A stretch of 64,000 bases of DNA from Thermostichus sp047461615 (GTDB taxonomy: Bacteria; Cyanobacteriota; Cyanobacteriia; Thermostichales; Thermostichaceae), in the NCBI RefSeq assembly GCF_047461615.1, contig NZ_JANSHI010000007.1, forward strand, positions 1 through 64,000, written 5' to 3'. Below are positions 16,999 through 25,735 of this stretch, piece after piece; within the stretch, counting starts at the first letter, position 1, and each line of letters starts with the position of its first letter. The notes beneath the pieces were generated by a model. That model did no database searches. It was not told the DNA's origin and saw only the letters and a program-made list of their open reading frames with translations. The position numbers and the translations under genes are program-made.

Positions 16999-17900
16999 GA
17001 AGTCAACAGCGCACCTTGGCCAGCTCTATTTCCCTAGAAGGCGTCGGCCTACACACCGGCCTGCCGGTCCGCTGCAGTCTCCACCCCGCCCCCGCTGGCA
17101 GCGGTCGGGTCTTCGTGCGGGTGGACCAGCCAGGCTCCCCTCCTATCCCTGCCCAGGTGGGATCCCTAGCTCCTGCTGCCCTCTGCACCCGCCTGCAGCA
17201 GGGCTCTGCTCAGGTGCAGACGGTGGAACACCTCCTAGCTGCCCTTTACGTTCTGGGCATCGACAACTGCCGCATTGAGGTAGAAGGACCAGAGCTGCCG
17301 ATCCTCGATGGCTCGGCCCTGCCCTTTGTGGAGGCCATTGTCCAGGCCGGGATCTTGGCCCAGGAGCAACCCGCCCTGGTGGGCGTGGTTCAAGAGCCGG
17401 TTACCGTCTGGGCAGGGGAGGCTTTTGTCAGTGCCCTGCCCCACCCCGAGGCCCGCTTTACCTATGGCATCGAGTTTGCCGACTCTCCCATTGGCCAACA
17501 GTGGCTAAGCTGGAGGGAAGATAGGCCGGATTTTGTCTGCTCCATCGCAGCGGCGCGTACTTTTTCCCGCCAGCAAGATGCGGAGCTAGCCCGCCAACAG
17601 GGGCTAATCCAAGGGGGCAGCCTGGAAAACGCCATTGTCTGTACTGCAACCGCGTGGCTGGGACCCCTGCGCTACCCCGATGAGCCGGTGCGCCATAAGC
17701 TGATAGATTTACTAGGAGATCTCAGCCTACTGGGCTGCCGCCTCCAGGGGCACATCGTGGCCTACAAGGCGGGGCATGCTCTGCACCACCGTCTGGCCAA
17801 ACAGTTGCTAAGGAGCGGATCCCTCCAGATTCAGGCGGAGGCAACACCAGAAAGGGATCCTGGCTGCCACGGCAAGCTGGCCTCTCTCCTGCAGTCTTGA
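16995..17900 (+). CDS. lpxC: UDP-3-O-acyl-N-acetylglucosamine deacetylase
   Basis: Zinc deacetylase that commits UDP-3-O-acyl-GlcNAc to lipid A synthesis. 301 residues. Metal and catalytic residues are in place: His79 in QTVEHLLAAL, His and Asp in RHKLIDLLGD near 240, and the general His in AGHALHHRLA. The N-terminus RTLASSISLEGVGLHTG is diagnostic. Starts inside the stop of the secreted protein gene (ATGA). fabZ follows after 83 bp on the same strand, the usual lpxC-fabZ order, but lpxA and lpxB, often next in cyanobacteria, are not here. Confidence 0.95.
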   Translation: MRSQQRTLASSISLEGVGLHTGLPVRCSLHPAPAGSGRVFVRVDQPGSPPIPAQVGSLAPAALCTRLQQGSAQVQTVEHLLAALYVLGIDNCRIEVEGPELPILDGSALPFVEAIVQAGILAQEQPALVGVVQEPVTVWAGEAFVSALPHPEARFTYGIEFADSPIGQQWLSWREDRPDFVCSIAAARTFSRQQDAELARQQGLIQGGSLENAIVCTATAWLGPLRYPDEPVRHKLIDLLGDLSLLGCRLQGHIVAYKAGHALHHRLAKQLLRSGSLQIQAEATPERDPGCHGKLASLLQS

Positions 17901-17983
17901 CAGGATGCACTGCCCGCTATCGTGGGACTAGGCCATCTCCCCTTTAGGCTTTGAGGTTTGTCTTCCAGCTCTTTGGGTTTGCC

Positions 17984-18484
17984 ATGTCCTCCGACGTCTG
18001 TCCTCCTCCCCCTCTCTCGGCTGAAGCAGCGGCTCAGTTGGCAGCTGCTCCCCCCGTTTTCACTACAGACCAAATCCTGGAGATTCTGCCCCACCGCTAT
18101 CCCTTTTTGCTGGTGGACCGCGTGGTGGAGTATCTCCCAGGGCAACGGGCAGTGGGCCTCAAAAACGTCACCTTCAATGAGCCTTTTTTCCAGGGACATT
18201 TTCCCAACCGCCCCATTATGCCCGGTGTCCTCATTGTTGAGGCCATGGCTCAGGTGGGAGGGATCGTCCTGACCAAGCTGCCGGATGCAGCCGGGCGCCT
18301 AGCTCTTTTTGCCGGCATCGATGGGGTACGCTTTCGCCGCCCCGTCCTGCCTGGAGATCAACTGCTGCTGTCAGCTGACCTGCTCACCATCCGGCAAAAG
18401 CGCATCGGCAAGATGTTCTGCCGGGCTCAGGTGGGGGGGCAATTGGTTACTGAAGGCGAGCTGATGTTTTCCTTGGTGGACTAG
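17984..18484 (+). CDS. fabZ: 3-hydroxyacyl-ACP dehydratase
   Basis: Hot-dog fold dehydratase of type II fatty acid synthesis. 166 residues. Catalytic His37 lies in ILPHRYPFLLVDRV, and the catalytic Glu in PGVLIVEAMAQVGG. Other blocks are GLKNVTFNEPFFQGHFPNRP and GIDGVRFRRPVLPGDQL. The ATG at 17984 leaves about 25 non-conserved residues before the domain; the longer TTG reading is less likely. It follows lpxC, consistent with shared control of fatty acid and lipid A precursor flow. Confidence 0.95.
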   Translation: MSSDVCPPPPLSAEAAAQLAAAPPVFTTDQILEILPHRYPFLLVDRVVEYLPGQRAVGLKNVTFNEPFFQGHFPNRPIMPGVLIVEAMAQVGGIVLTKLPDAAGRLALFAGIDGVRFRRPVLPGDQLLLSADLLTIRQKRIGKMFCRAQVGGQLVTEGELMFSLVD

Positions 18485-18521
18485 TAACCTGTAGGAAAGC
18501 CTCACCGCACCCCTCCAAACC

Positions 18522-20150
18522 ATGCTGCCTGTACGTCCCCGGGAAACGGTTTCCATGTTAACCCGCGATGGGATCCAACTGGACGCGGATATCTATCGCC
18601 CCGAGGGGGAAGGGAGCTATCCGGTTTTGCTCATGCGGCAGCCCTATGGCCGGGCCATTGCTTCGACGGTAGTGTACGCCCATCCGCGCTGGTACGCAGC
18701 CCATGGCTATATTGTGGTCATCCAGGATGTGCGTGGGCGAGGCACTTCCAAAGGCTCCTTCTACCCCTTCCGCCACGAAGTTGAAGATGGGTTCGACGCC
18801 GTCAGCTGGGCGGCTGCTTTGCCAGGGAGCAACGGCGCGGTGGGTATGTACGGCTTTTCTTACCAGGGCATGACCCAGCTGTATGCCGCCTCCGCCCGTC
18901 CCAGCGCTTTGAAAACCATCTGCCCAGCGATGCTGCCCTACGACCTTTACGCGGATGCCGCCTACCCCGGGGGAGCCTTTGCCTTCTACAACAACCTCAG
19001 TTGGGCCCTGCAACTGGAAGCCGAGGGAGCACACCGGCGGGGAGATGCCAGTGCCTATCAGGCCCTCTTCAAGGCGTCGCGCAACCTGCCCCTCCACGAC
19101 CCTATCCCCCTCAAGCCGGGCGTGCTGCAGCAATATGCGCCCCAGTCCTATTACTTCGACTGGCTGGATCACAGCGAGCCGGACGACTACTGGCGCCAGC
19201 TCTCCCCTCGGCTGGAGGCGGTGGATCTGCCAATGCTGCACATTGCCGGCTGGTTTGACAGCTACCTGAGTGGCAGCCTACGCCTCTACAAGGAGATGAG
19301 TGCCCGCAGCCAAAACCCCCAATACCTGGTTGTCGGGCCGTGGGCCCACCTCCCTTGGGGGCGCAGGGTGGGAGCGCTGGATTTTGGCCCTGAGGCCGTC
19401 AGCCCCATCGATCGGCTGCAGGTGCGCTGGTTTGACCAGTTCCTCAAAGGCAAGGACACAGGGATCCTCCAAGAGCCGCCGGTGCGCCTGTTCGAGATGG
19501 GCTCCAACCGCTGGCGCAGCCTTGAGGCCTGGCCCAACCCTGAGCCAAAAGCTCTTTACCTGCACAGCACTGGTCTAGCTGCCCTTTCCGAACTCGAGGG
19601 ATCCCTCCGCCCGGAGCCCCCGCCGAGGCAGCAGTCGGATACTTTTGTTCACGATCCCTGGCGACCGGTACCCGCCCTGGGGGGTCACCTGGTTTACCCT
19701 GCCGGACCCCAAGAGCGCTCCGCCGTCGACTGCCGCGCCGATGTTCTTACCTACACCACTCCCCCTCTAGAAACCGACCTCCTCCTGGCGGGGGACATCA
19801 CGGCAGAGCTCTACGTCGAGGCGGACAGCCCCAGCTTTGATCTCTGCGCCGTGCTCTCGGTGGTGAGGCCGGATGGCCAGGTGTATAACTTTTCCCAGGG
19901 CTACCGCCGTCTGCGGGATCCCCAGCCCAATGTCCCCATTGGGATCCCCTGTCAGCCCACCTGTATCCGCATTCCCCGTGGCCACGCTCTACGCCTTAGC
20001 CTAAGCGCAGCCTGTTTCCCTGCCTACCCCGTTAACCCAGGTACAGGCCAGCGGGAGGAGCGGCAAATGGAAGGCCGCATTCTCACCCTGACTCTTCACA
20101 GCGGCGGCAACACGCCTTCGCGGCTAATCTTGCCCATTCTTGAGGAATAG
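18522..20150 (+). CDS. CocE/NonD family alpha/beta hydrolase
   Basis: 542 residues of the X-Pro dipeptidyl-peptidase/cocaine esterase (S15-like) family. The alpha/beta hydrolase domain has the nucleophile Ser113 in MYGFSYQGMTQ, the oxyanion stretch LLMRQPYGR, and VVIQDVRGRGTSKG. A helical cap follows. The C-terminal jelly-roll domain starts near residue 350 and includes TPPLETDLLLAGDITAELYV. Members hydrolyse acyl esters or amides; the substrate is unknown. ATG at 18522, 37 bp after fabZ on the same strand. Length and domain order are normal. Confidence 0.9.
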   Translation: MLPVRPRETVSMLTRDGIQLDADIYRPEGEGSYPVLLMRQPYGRAIASTVVYAHPRWYAAHGYIVVIQDVRGRGTSKGSFYPFRHEVEDGFDAVSWAAALPGSNGAVGMYGFSYQGMTQLYAASARPSALKTICPAMLPYDLYADAAYPGGAFAFYNNLSWALQLEAEGAHRRGDASAYQALFKASRNLPLHDPIPLKPGVLQQYAPQSYYFDWLDHSEPDDYWRQLSPRLEAVDLPMLHIAGWFDSYLSGSLRLYKEMSARSQNPQYLVVGPWAHLPWGRRVGALDFGPEAVSPIDRLQVRWFDQFLKGKDTGILQEPPVRLFEMGSNRWRSLEAWPNPEPKALYLHSTGLAALSELEGSLRPEPPPRQQSDTFVHDPWRPVPALGGHLVYPAGPQERSAVDCRADVLTYTTPPLETDLLLAGDITAELYVEADSPSFDLCAVLSVVRPDGQVYNFSQGYRRLRDPQPNVPIGIPCQPTCIRIPRGHALRLSLSAACFPAYPVNPGTGQREERQMEGRILTLTLHSGGNTPSRLILPILEE

Positions 20151-20223
20151 TGCGGCTTTGCAATCTCTGCTTAACAAACGAAAATCAAACGCTAGGATGA
20201 GACCAGGTGGGCAAAAGAGCGCC

Positions 20224-20484
20224 ATGTTGCAGGACCCAAAGCTAATCCGGCACTATCAAGCTCTAACCGATGCGCTGGTGGACAGTTGGCATCGCGGCTA
20301 TCAGCGCATTGACGAGCTACGGCTGCTGGTGGACGGCTACCTGCTGGCCTTGCGAACTGGCAAGCAATTAGAGCCCTTTGAGATCTACCGCCTCGAAGAT
20401 GAGGTCAACCGCTTCCTCTACGATCCCTCCAACTTCAGGGAGCCAGAACCGGAGCGGGAGACGGAGAGAACGCGGGGTTACTAA
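20224..20484 (+). CDS. Small conserved-looking cyanobacterial protein
   Basis: 86 residues, rich in charged helix (LIRHYQALTDALVDSWHRGY, then LDGYLLALRTGKQ-like and FEIYRLEDEVNRFLYDP). No cysteine, signal peptide or membrane segment. It looks like the small helical proteins widespread in cyanobacteria, but I cannot name the family with certainty. ATG at 20224. The longer in-frame reading from 20140 overlaps the hydrolase gene and is unlikely. Followed by a large membrane protein gene 30 bp downstream, so the two may be co-transcribed. Confidence 0.75.
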   Translation: MLQDPKLIRHYQALTDALVDSWHRGYQRIDELRLLVDGYLLALRTGKQLEPFEIYRLEDEVNRFLYDPSNFREPEPERETERTRGY

Positions 20485-20514
20485 CTTATCGACCAGTGGG
20501 CTGAGACCAGTCCT

Positions 20515-22311
20515 ATGGCAGTCTGGGATACCCTGGCCACTTCCCGGCGCCCAGCTCTATTGGGATCTGGCCTCGGCCTAGGAATAGCCCTGACCCTCTG
20601 GTACGGGGCGTTTGGCTACCACGTACTGCAAATTGGGATCTGGCTGCTGAGCATTTTGCTGGTGGGGCTGTATGTGGCCCAGTTTCCCCCGGCTCAGCCC
20701 CCTTGGGATCCGACGCGGCTGCGCTGGCGCCAGGAGCTGCTGCACCTGGGGCTGTTGGCGTTGGTTTTTGCTCCCCTCTACCTCTACGACCTGGCCAACA
20801 TCCCTTTTCAAATCAACACCGACGAGATTGTCATCACCTCCATGGCTCGTCGGGCTTCCGGGGTGCGCTACCCCGATCTCTTTGGGTTGATGCCAGAGTA
20901 CTTCTATTTCCCCCGCTTTATGTTTAGCCTCTTTGGCGGCCTGACGCGGCTGATGGGAGGAGTCACCCTGGTCAATGTGCGCACGGTGCATGCCGCCTTT
21001 GGGGTGATTACTATTCTGGTGGCCTACGGGTTTTTTCGGTCGTTCTGGAACTCCCGGCTGGCCTTGGCAGGAGCGGCCCTTCTGGGATCCAACCACGCCT
21101 TGTTAGGCATTAGCCGCATGGCCATGCGGGAAAACCTGATTGTGCTGGTGGAGTGTGCAGCTCTGGCCCTGATCTTGAAGGGCGTGCGGGAAAAAAATCC
21201 CCTGCTTTTGTATTTGGGGGGAGGGGCAGCAGCTTTCTCCCTCTACGGCTATTTGCCAGGGCGCGTGGTGATCCTGTTGGGACTCCTGTTTGGCGTTCTG
21301 TACTTGCTCTTGGGGCGGGAGGATCTGCAGGCCAACCCCGTTTGGACCCTAGCCAAGCTGACAGTGCCGGCAGCGCTGGGATTTTTTCTGGTGGCCGCGC
21401 CCATTCTGGTAGCCACCGCCACTGCCCCCCCAGAAAGCGCCGAGTATGCCCGCCAGCAATTTCTCTTTTTCCCCGAGGGGCGGGCGCTGCAGCAAATGTG
21501 GGTGAACGCGGCTACGCCGGCAGAGGGGGTGTGGCGCAACATCCGCAATGGCCTGAGCATGTTCAACGACCCCAGCCAGCACGACCGGGGCTATATCTAT
21601 CCCAACTACGGCCATGCCTTTGTGGATCCCTTGACAGGGATCTTGATTTGGCTAGGGCTGGGATCTGGGCTCTACCGCGTCCTCAGGGGGCGCAGCCAGC
21701 CGCACGACTGGCTCTGTATTGGCAGTTTCCTGTTTCTTTACCTGCTCTTTAGCCTGGCTATCACCAAAGCCCCCAACTATACCCGCCTGCTCGTGATCCT
21801 GCCCTTTGTAGCCTACCTAACCCTGGAAGGGATCCAGACGCTGGCCGCTCCCCTGGAACGTTGGGGATCCACCGTAACAGCAGTAGCGATGGCGGGCACC
21901 ATCCTCCTCATTGGAGGCTGGAACTTGGCCATTTGGGGCGACTTTGTCCACAAGGGCTGGACGCAGGGCAACGACGTGGGAGCCACCGGGCGCTACGTGG
22001 CCGCTCGACAGAGGGATCCCAACCACCGCTTCTATTTGGCTGCTAGCGCCGCCTACCCCTATTTCAGTTGGGGAGAGCCTGCCTACTGGCAAAGTTGGAT
22101 TCAATTTTTTGCCAGGCAAGAACAAGAGGTGAAGGTTTTTCCCCCCGAGACGTTGCTTAGCCAAGACCTAGAGCCGCCGTTTACCCTGTTTATGAACGAG
22201 GGGGTATGGGAGCAGCAAGGGGCAGCGCTGCGGCGACGCTTTCCCAAGGGTCAGCTGCATCGGATCCCAGCAGAGCGAGGGCTGTGGGCCTTTGAGGTGG
22301 CGGATCCTTAA
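20515..22311 (+). CDS. Polytopic glycosyltransferase-like membrane protein (GT39/ArnT-like)
   Basis: 598 residues with about 12 hydrophobic segments. Just after the second or third segment comes the acidic loop ANIPFQINTDEIVITSMARR, matching the D-E loop motif of GT-C enzymes (ArnT, PMT) that use polyprenyl-linked sugars. A following stretch, GISRMAMRENLIVLVECAAL, is also typical of this group. A C-terminal soluble domain (about residues 480-598) lies outside the membrane. Likely transfers a sugar to lipid or protein on the outer face of the membrane; donor and acceptor are unknown. ATG at 20515. Convergent with sufR. Confidence 0.8.
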   Translation: MAVWDTLATSRRPALLGSGLGLGIALTLWYGAFGYHVLQIGIWLLSILLVGLYVAQFPPAQPPWDPTRLRWRQELLHLGLLALVFAPLYLYDLANIPFQINTDEIVITSMARRASGVRYPDLFGLMPEYFYFPRFMFSLFGGLTRLMGGVTLVNVRTVHAAFGVITILVAYGFFRSFWNSRLALAGAALLGSNHALLGISRMAMRENLIVLVECAALALILKGVREKNPLLLYLGGGAAAFSLYGYLPGRVVILLGLLFGVLYLLLGREDLQANPVWTLAKLTVPAALGFFLVAAPILVATATAPPESAEYARQQFLFFPEGRALQQMWVNAATPAEGVWRNIRNGLSMFNDPSQHDRGYIYPNYGHAFVDPLTGILIWLGLGSGLYRVLRGRSQPHDWLCIGSFLFLYLLFSLAITKAPNYTRLLVILPFVAYLTLEGIQTLAAPLERWGSTVTAVAMAGTILLIGGWNLAIWGDFVHKGWTQGNDVGATGRYVAARQRDPNHRFYLAASAAYPYFSWGEPAYWQSWIQFFARQEQEVKVFPPETLLSQDLEPPFTLFMNEGVWEQQGAALRRRFPKGQLHRIPAERGLWAFEVADP

Positions 22312-22365
22312 GACTATGGCTGCTCTTGCCTGTCTTCTGAAGGCGTCACCTTCTCGGGGCTGGGC

Positions 22366-23091
22366 CTAGGAAGGGATCCCTGCGGAGGAGCCTGGCTTGG
22401 CAATCCAGTAGCCGCACTGGTGCTCCCCGTTAACTTGCCAGCTGAGGCGCTCCACCCGACAATCGGGCAGAGCGGCGGCAAACATCTCCAGCTCATGGCC
22501 GCAGACGCTGGGAAAACGCTGGGCAATCTGGGCAATGGCGCAATGGTGCTCCACCAGGACGTACTGCTCGACATACTGCTCAGAGCCTTCTGCTGGCCTG
22601 GGGGCAGCCAGGTGGTTGGGATAGGGGTAGTACTCGGCCATGTAGCCTTCTGCCTGGCGCAACTGTACCAGGCGCTCTAGCCGCTCGGCCAGGGATCCGG
22701 ATCCCATCTGGGCTTGGTACTCCTGGGCTTTGCGTTGCCACTGCTGCTGGAGCAGGGATCCCATCTGTTCGGCTCCCAAGGTTTCGGCCAGCGTGTTGAG
22801 CAGGCCCAGGGCAAACTCGTCGTAGCGGGCAGGGAATTGCGCTTCCCCCTGGGGGCTAAGCTGATAGAAGTGCTGGGGACGGCCAAGGCCGCTGGGTTGA
22901 GCGACATGGCGGATCAGTCCCTCCGCCTCCAGATCCTTGAGGTGGCGGCGAATGGCCTGGGGAGAGATGCCCAAGTGCTCCGCTAGGGCTTGGGCAGTAG
23001 CCTGTCCTGCCTTGCGCAGGTAGATCGAGATAGCCTGCTTACTGGAAGTAGGCTGGGTAGCCTGGCTGGCGATCCTACGTGCTCGGTTCAC
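22366..23091 (-). CDS. sufR: SufR, iron-sulfur sensing repressor of suf operon
   Basis: DeoR/ArsR-like winged-helix repressor that binds a [4Fe-4S] cluster and represses sufBCDS and itself. 241 residues. The helix-turn-helix is AQALAEHLGISPQAIRRHLK. Four Cys at residues 184, 197, 211 and 226 show the spacing C-x12-C-x13-C-x14-C expected for SufR. GTG start at 23091 with a perfect AGGAGG seven bases before it. Divergent from sufB across a spacer with tandem repeats that are good operator candidates. Strong assignment from sequence and position. Confidence 0.95.
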   Translation of the reverse strand: MNRARRIASQATQPTSSKQAISIYLRKAGQATAQALAEHLGISPQAIRRHLKDLEAEGLIRHVAQPSGLGRPQHFYQLSPQGEAQFPARYDEFALGLLNTLAETLGAEQMGSLLQQQWQRKAQEYQAQMGSGSLAERLERLVQLRQAEGYMAEYYPYPNHLAAPRPAEGSEQYVEQYVLVEHHCAIAQIAQRFPSVCGHELEMFAAALPDCRVERLSWQVNGEHQCGYWIAKPGSSAGIPS

Positions 23092-23139
23092 TGTTGTCCT
23101 CCTGCCTATTTTGACAACGGGATCATTGCTAAAGTAACT

Positions 23140-23194
23140 TAAGGATTAGTTAAGCAACAGCTATAAGGATTAGTTAAGCAACAACTATATTGTT
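23140..23194. promoter_or_regulatory. Candidate SufR operator: tandem 24-bp repeats and a dyad
   Basis: Two tandem 24-bp units (23140-23163 and 23164-23187) differ at one base. Each holds GTTAAGCAAC, a GTT-N4-AAC dyad. The second runs into AACAACTATATTGTT (23180-23194), with arms AACAA/TTGTT and a CAAC-N6-GTT half-match to the dyad reported for SufR sites. Located between divergent sufR and sufB. Binding is inferred. Confidence 0.6.
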
Positions 23195-23266
23195 TTAGTT
23201 GGCCGTCTGTTCTTGCGCGCTTCTAATCCCTACTTGAGAGCCACCCATGTCTAAGAGCGTCCGCGC
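23190..23266 (+). other. Assembly duplicate of the sufB start (left contig end)
   Basis: These 77 bp, including ATGTCTAAGAGCGTCCGCGC of sufB, are identical to 23367-23443 on the other side of the N-run. This is an overlap between contig ends, not a biological duplication. Confidence 0.9.
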
Positions 23267-23366
23267 NNNNNNNNNNNNNNNNNNNNNNNNNNNNNNNNNN
23301 NNNNNNNNNNNNNNNNNNNNNNNNNNNNNNNNNNNNNNNNNNNNNNNNNNNNNNNNNNNNNNNNNN
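23267..23366. other. Scaffold gap, 100 N
   Basis: Exactly 100 N, the usual placeholder for unknown gap size. Flanking contig ends overlap by 77 bp, so the true gap is probably negative and sufR-sufB spacing is about 177 bp shorter than shown. Confidence 0.97.
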
Positions 23367-23423
23367 TTGTTTTAGTTGGCCGTCTGTTCTTGCGCGCTTC
23401 TAATCCCTACTTGAGAGCCACCC

Positions 23424-24860
23424 ATGTCTAAGAGCGTCCGCGCCCTGGTTAACCAGCCCTACAAGTACGGCTTTGTTACCGACATCCCTTCAGAATCCAT
23501 CGGCAAGGGCCTAAACGAGGACATCATTCGCCAAATCTGGGCCAAAAAGGGGGAGCCGGACTTCATGCTGGAGTTCCGGCTGCGGGCCTACCGCCAGTGG
23601 CTGAAGATGAGCGAGCCCACTTGGCCAAACGTGACCTACCCCCCCATTGACTACCAAAACATCGTCTACTACTCGGCCCCCAAGGTGCGGGAGAAGAAGA
23701 AGAGCCTGGACGAAGTGGATCCAGTGCTGCTGGAGACTTTTGAAAAATTGGGGATCCCGCTGTCTGAACAGAAGCGACTGGCCAATGTAGCGGTGGACGC
23801 CATTTTCGACAGCGTCTCGGTGGCCACCACCTTCCGGGAAAAGCTGGCCAAGGAAGGGATCATCTTCTGCTCCATGTCGGAGGCGCTGCGGGAGTATCCC
23901 GAGCTGGTGCGTAAGTACCTGGGTACGGTGGTGCCTATTGCCGACAACTACTACGCGGCGCTGAACTCGGCGGTATTTAGCGACGGCTCCTTTGTCTATG
24001 TGCCCAAGGGGGTGCGCTGCCCCATGGAGCTCTCGACCTATTTCCGTATCAACAACAGCGAGTCGGGCCAGTTTGAGCGCACCTTGATCATTGCCGACGA
24101 GGGATCCTACGTCAGCTACCTGGAGGGCTGCACAGCCCCCATGTTCGACACCAACCAACTGCACGCGGCGGTGGTGGAGCTGATTGCCCTGGACAACGCC
24201 GAAATCAAGTACTCGACGGTGCAGAACTGGTATGCCGGCGACGAAAACGGCAGGGGCGGCATCTACAACTTTGTTACCAAGCGCGGCCTCTGCCAGGGGG
24301 TCAACTCCAAGATCTCCTGGACGCAGGTGGAGACTGGCTCCGCCATCACCTGGAAGTATCCAAGCTGTGTGTTGGTGGGGGAAAACTCGGTGGGCGAGTT
24401 TTACTCAGTTGCCCTGACCAACCACTACCAGCAGGCCGATACCGGCACCAAGATGATCCACATAGGCCGCAACACCCGCAGCCGAATTATCTCCAAAGGG
24501 ATCTCGGCGGGGCATTCCAAAAACAGCTACCGCGGCTTGGTGAAAATTGGGCCGAAGGCAGAGGGCGCCCGCAACTTCTCCCAGTGTGATTCGCTGCTGA
24601 TTGGGGATCAGTGCAGCGCCAACACCTTCCCCTACATCGAAGTGCAAAACAACACCGCCAAAGTGGAGCACGAAGCCTCAACCTCTAAGATTGGAGAAGA
24701 GCAGTTGTTTTACTTCCAGTCGCGCGGCATCTCTGCAGAGGATGCGGTGTCTATGATCATCAGCGGCTTCTGCCGGGAGGTGTTTAACCAACTGCCCATG
24801 GAGTTTGCCGTCGAGGCAGATCGCTTGCTGAGCTTGAAGCTAGAGGGATCCGTTGGCTAG
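23424..24860 (+). CDS. sufB: Fe-S cluster assembly scaffold SufB
   Basis: Core scaffold of the SUF machinery; with SufC and SufD it builds iron-sulfur clusters, needed in quantity for photosystem I. 478 residues. The N-terminal region (YKYGFVTDIPSESIGKGLNEDI) and the long beta-helix core are typical. Conserved C-terminal blocks are KVEHEASTSKIGEEQLFYFQ and SRGISAEDAVSMIISGFC. The functional Cys/Glu region (NNSESGQFERTLI...EGCTAP) is present. ATG at 23424, from the right-hand contig. First gene of sufB-sufC-sufD; no sufS follows locally. Confidence 0.97.
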   Translation: MSKSVRALVNQPYKYGFVTDIPSESIGKGLNEDIIRQIWAKKGEPDFMLEFRLRAYRQWLKMSEPTWPNVTYPPIDYQNIVYYSAPKVREKKKSLDEVDPVLLETFEKLGIPLSEQKRLANVAVDAIFDSVSVATTFREKLAKEGIIFCSMSEALREYPELVRKYLGTVVPIADNYYAALNSAVFSDGSFVYVPKGVRCPMELSTYFRINNSESGQFERTLIIADEGSYVSYLEGCTAPMFDTNQLHAAVVELIALDNAEIKYSTVQNWYAGDENGRGGIYNFVTKRGLCQGVNSKISWTQVETGSAITWKYPSCVLVGENSVGEFYSVALTNHYQQADTGTKMIHIGRNTRSRIISKGISAGHSKNSYRGLVKIGPKAEGARNFSQCDSLLIGDQCSANTFPYIEVQNNTAKVEHEASTSKIGEEQLFYFQSRGISAEDAVSMIISGFCREVFNQLPMEFAVEADRLLSLKLEGSVG

Positions 24861-24961
24861 ATCCCCAGCAAGCTGAATTGGCCATTGCCGGCTTACTTTA
24901 GCTAGCTGCGCGATCCCAGGGTGAACGCTCGTCTGGAGGTCATTCAAGAGCAACCGCTGAG

Positions 24962-25735
24962 ATGATCCGGGAAAACGGCCCTGTCATTTTATCTGTCCGC
25001 GATCTCACCGCTGAGATCGACGGAACCCCTATCCTCAAGGGGGTAAACCTGGAAGTTCGGGCTGGCGAGATCCACGCCATCATGGGGCCAAATGGCTCTG
25101 GGAAAAGCACCTTCTCCAAGATCCTGGCCGGCCACCCGGACTACCGGGTAACCGGGGGTGAGATCCTCTATTTGGGCAAGGATCTCTTGGCCATGGAACC
25201 GGAGGAGCGGGCCTGGGCTGGGATCTTTTTGGCCTTTCAATACCCCATCGAGATTCCAGGGGTAAGCAACTTGGATTTTCTGCGAGCTGCCTACAACGCC
25301 CGGCAGAAATACCGGGATCAGCCGGAAATGGATCCCCTTGAGTTTGACGACTTCGTGCGCCAAAAGCTGGAGCTGGTCAAAATGGATCCGGCTTTTTTGG
25401 AGCGCCCCGTCAACGAGGGGTTTTCTGGCGGCGAGAAAAAGCGCAACGAGATTCTACAGATGGCCGTGCTGGAGCCGACCCTGGCCATTTTGGACGAGAC
25501 GGACTCTGGCCTCGACATCGACGCGCTGCGCATCGTTGCCCAGGGCATCAACCAGCTAGCTGGCCCCGAGAAGGCCATACTCCTCATTACCCACTACCAG
25601 CGCCTGCTGGAGTATGTGACCCCTGACTGTGTGCATGTGATGGAAGGGGGGCGCATTGTCCTTAGCGGGGACAAGAGCTTGGCGCTGGAGCTGGAAAAGC
25701 GGGGCTACGACTGGCTTAGGGAGGAGGTGGGATGA
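24962..25735 (+). CDS. sufC: Fe-S assembly ATPase SufC
   Basis: ABC-type ATPase subunit of the SufBCD complex. 257 residues. Walker A is GPNGSGKST at residues 42-50, the Q-loop is LAFQYP, the signature is GFSGGEKKRNEI, Walker B is LAILDETDSGLDIDAL, and the switch His lies in LITHYQRLLEY. ATG at 24962, 101 bp after sufB. Its last 4 bp overlap the sufD start (ATGA), so translation of the two is coupled. Confidence 0.97.
   Translation: MIRENGPVILSVRDLTAEIDGTPILKGVNLEVRAGEIHAIMGPNGSGKSTFSKILAGHPDYRVTGGEILYLGKDLLAMEPEERAWAGIFLAFQYPIEIPGVSNLDFLRAAYNARQKYRDQPEMDPLEFDDFVRQKLELVKMDPAFLERPVNEGFSGGEKKRNEILQMAVLEPTLAILDETDSGLDIDALRIVAQGINQLAGPEKAILLITHYQRLLEYVTPDCVHVMEGGRIVLSGDKSLALELEKRGYDWLREEVG

Noticed and set aside
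23190..23443. Tandem duplication of the sufB 5' end
   Set aside because: Identical 77 bp on both sides of a 100-N run is an assembly overlap.
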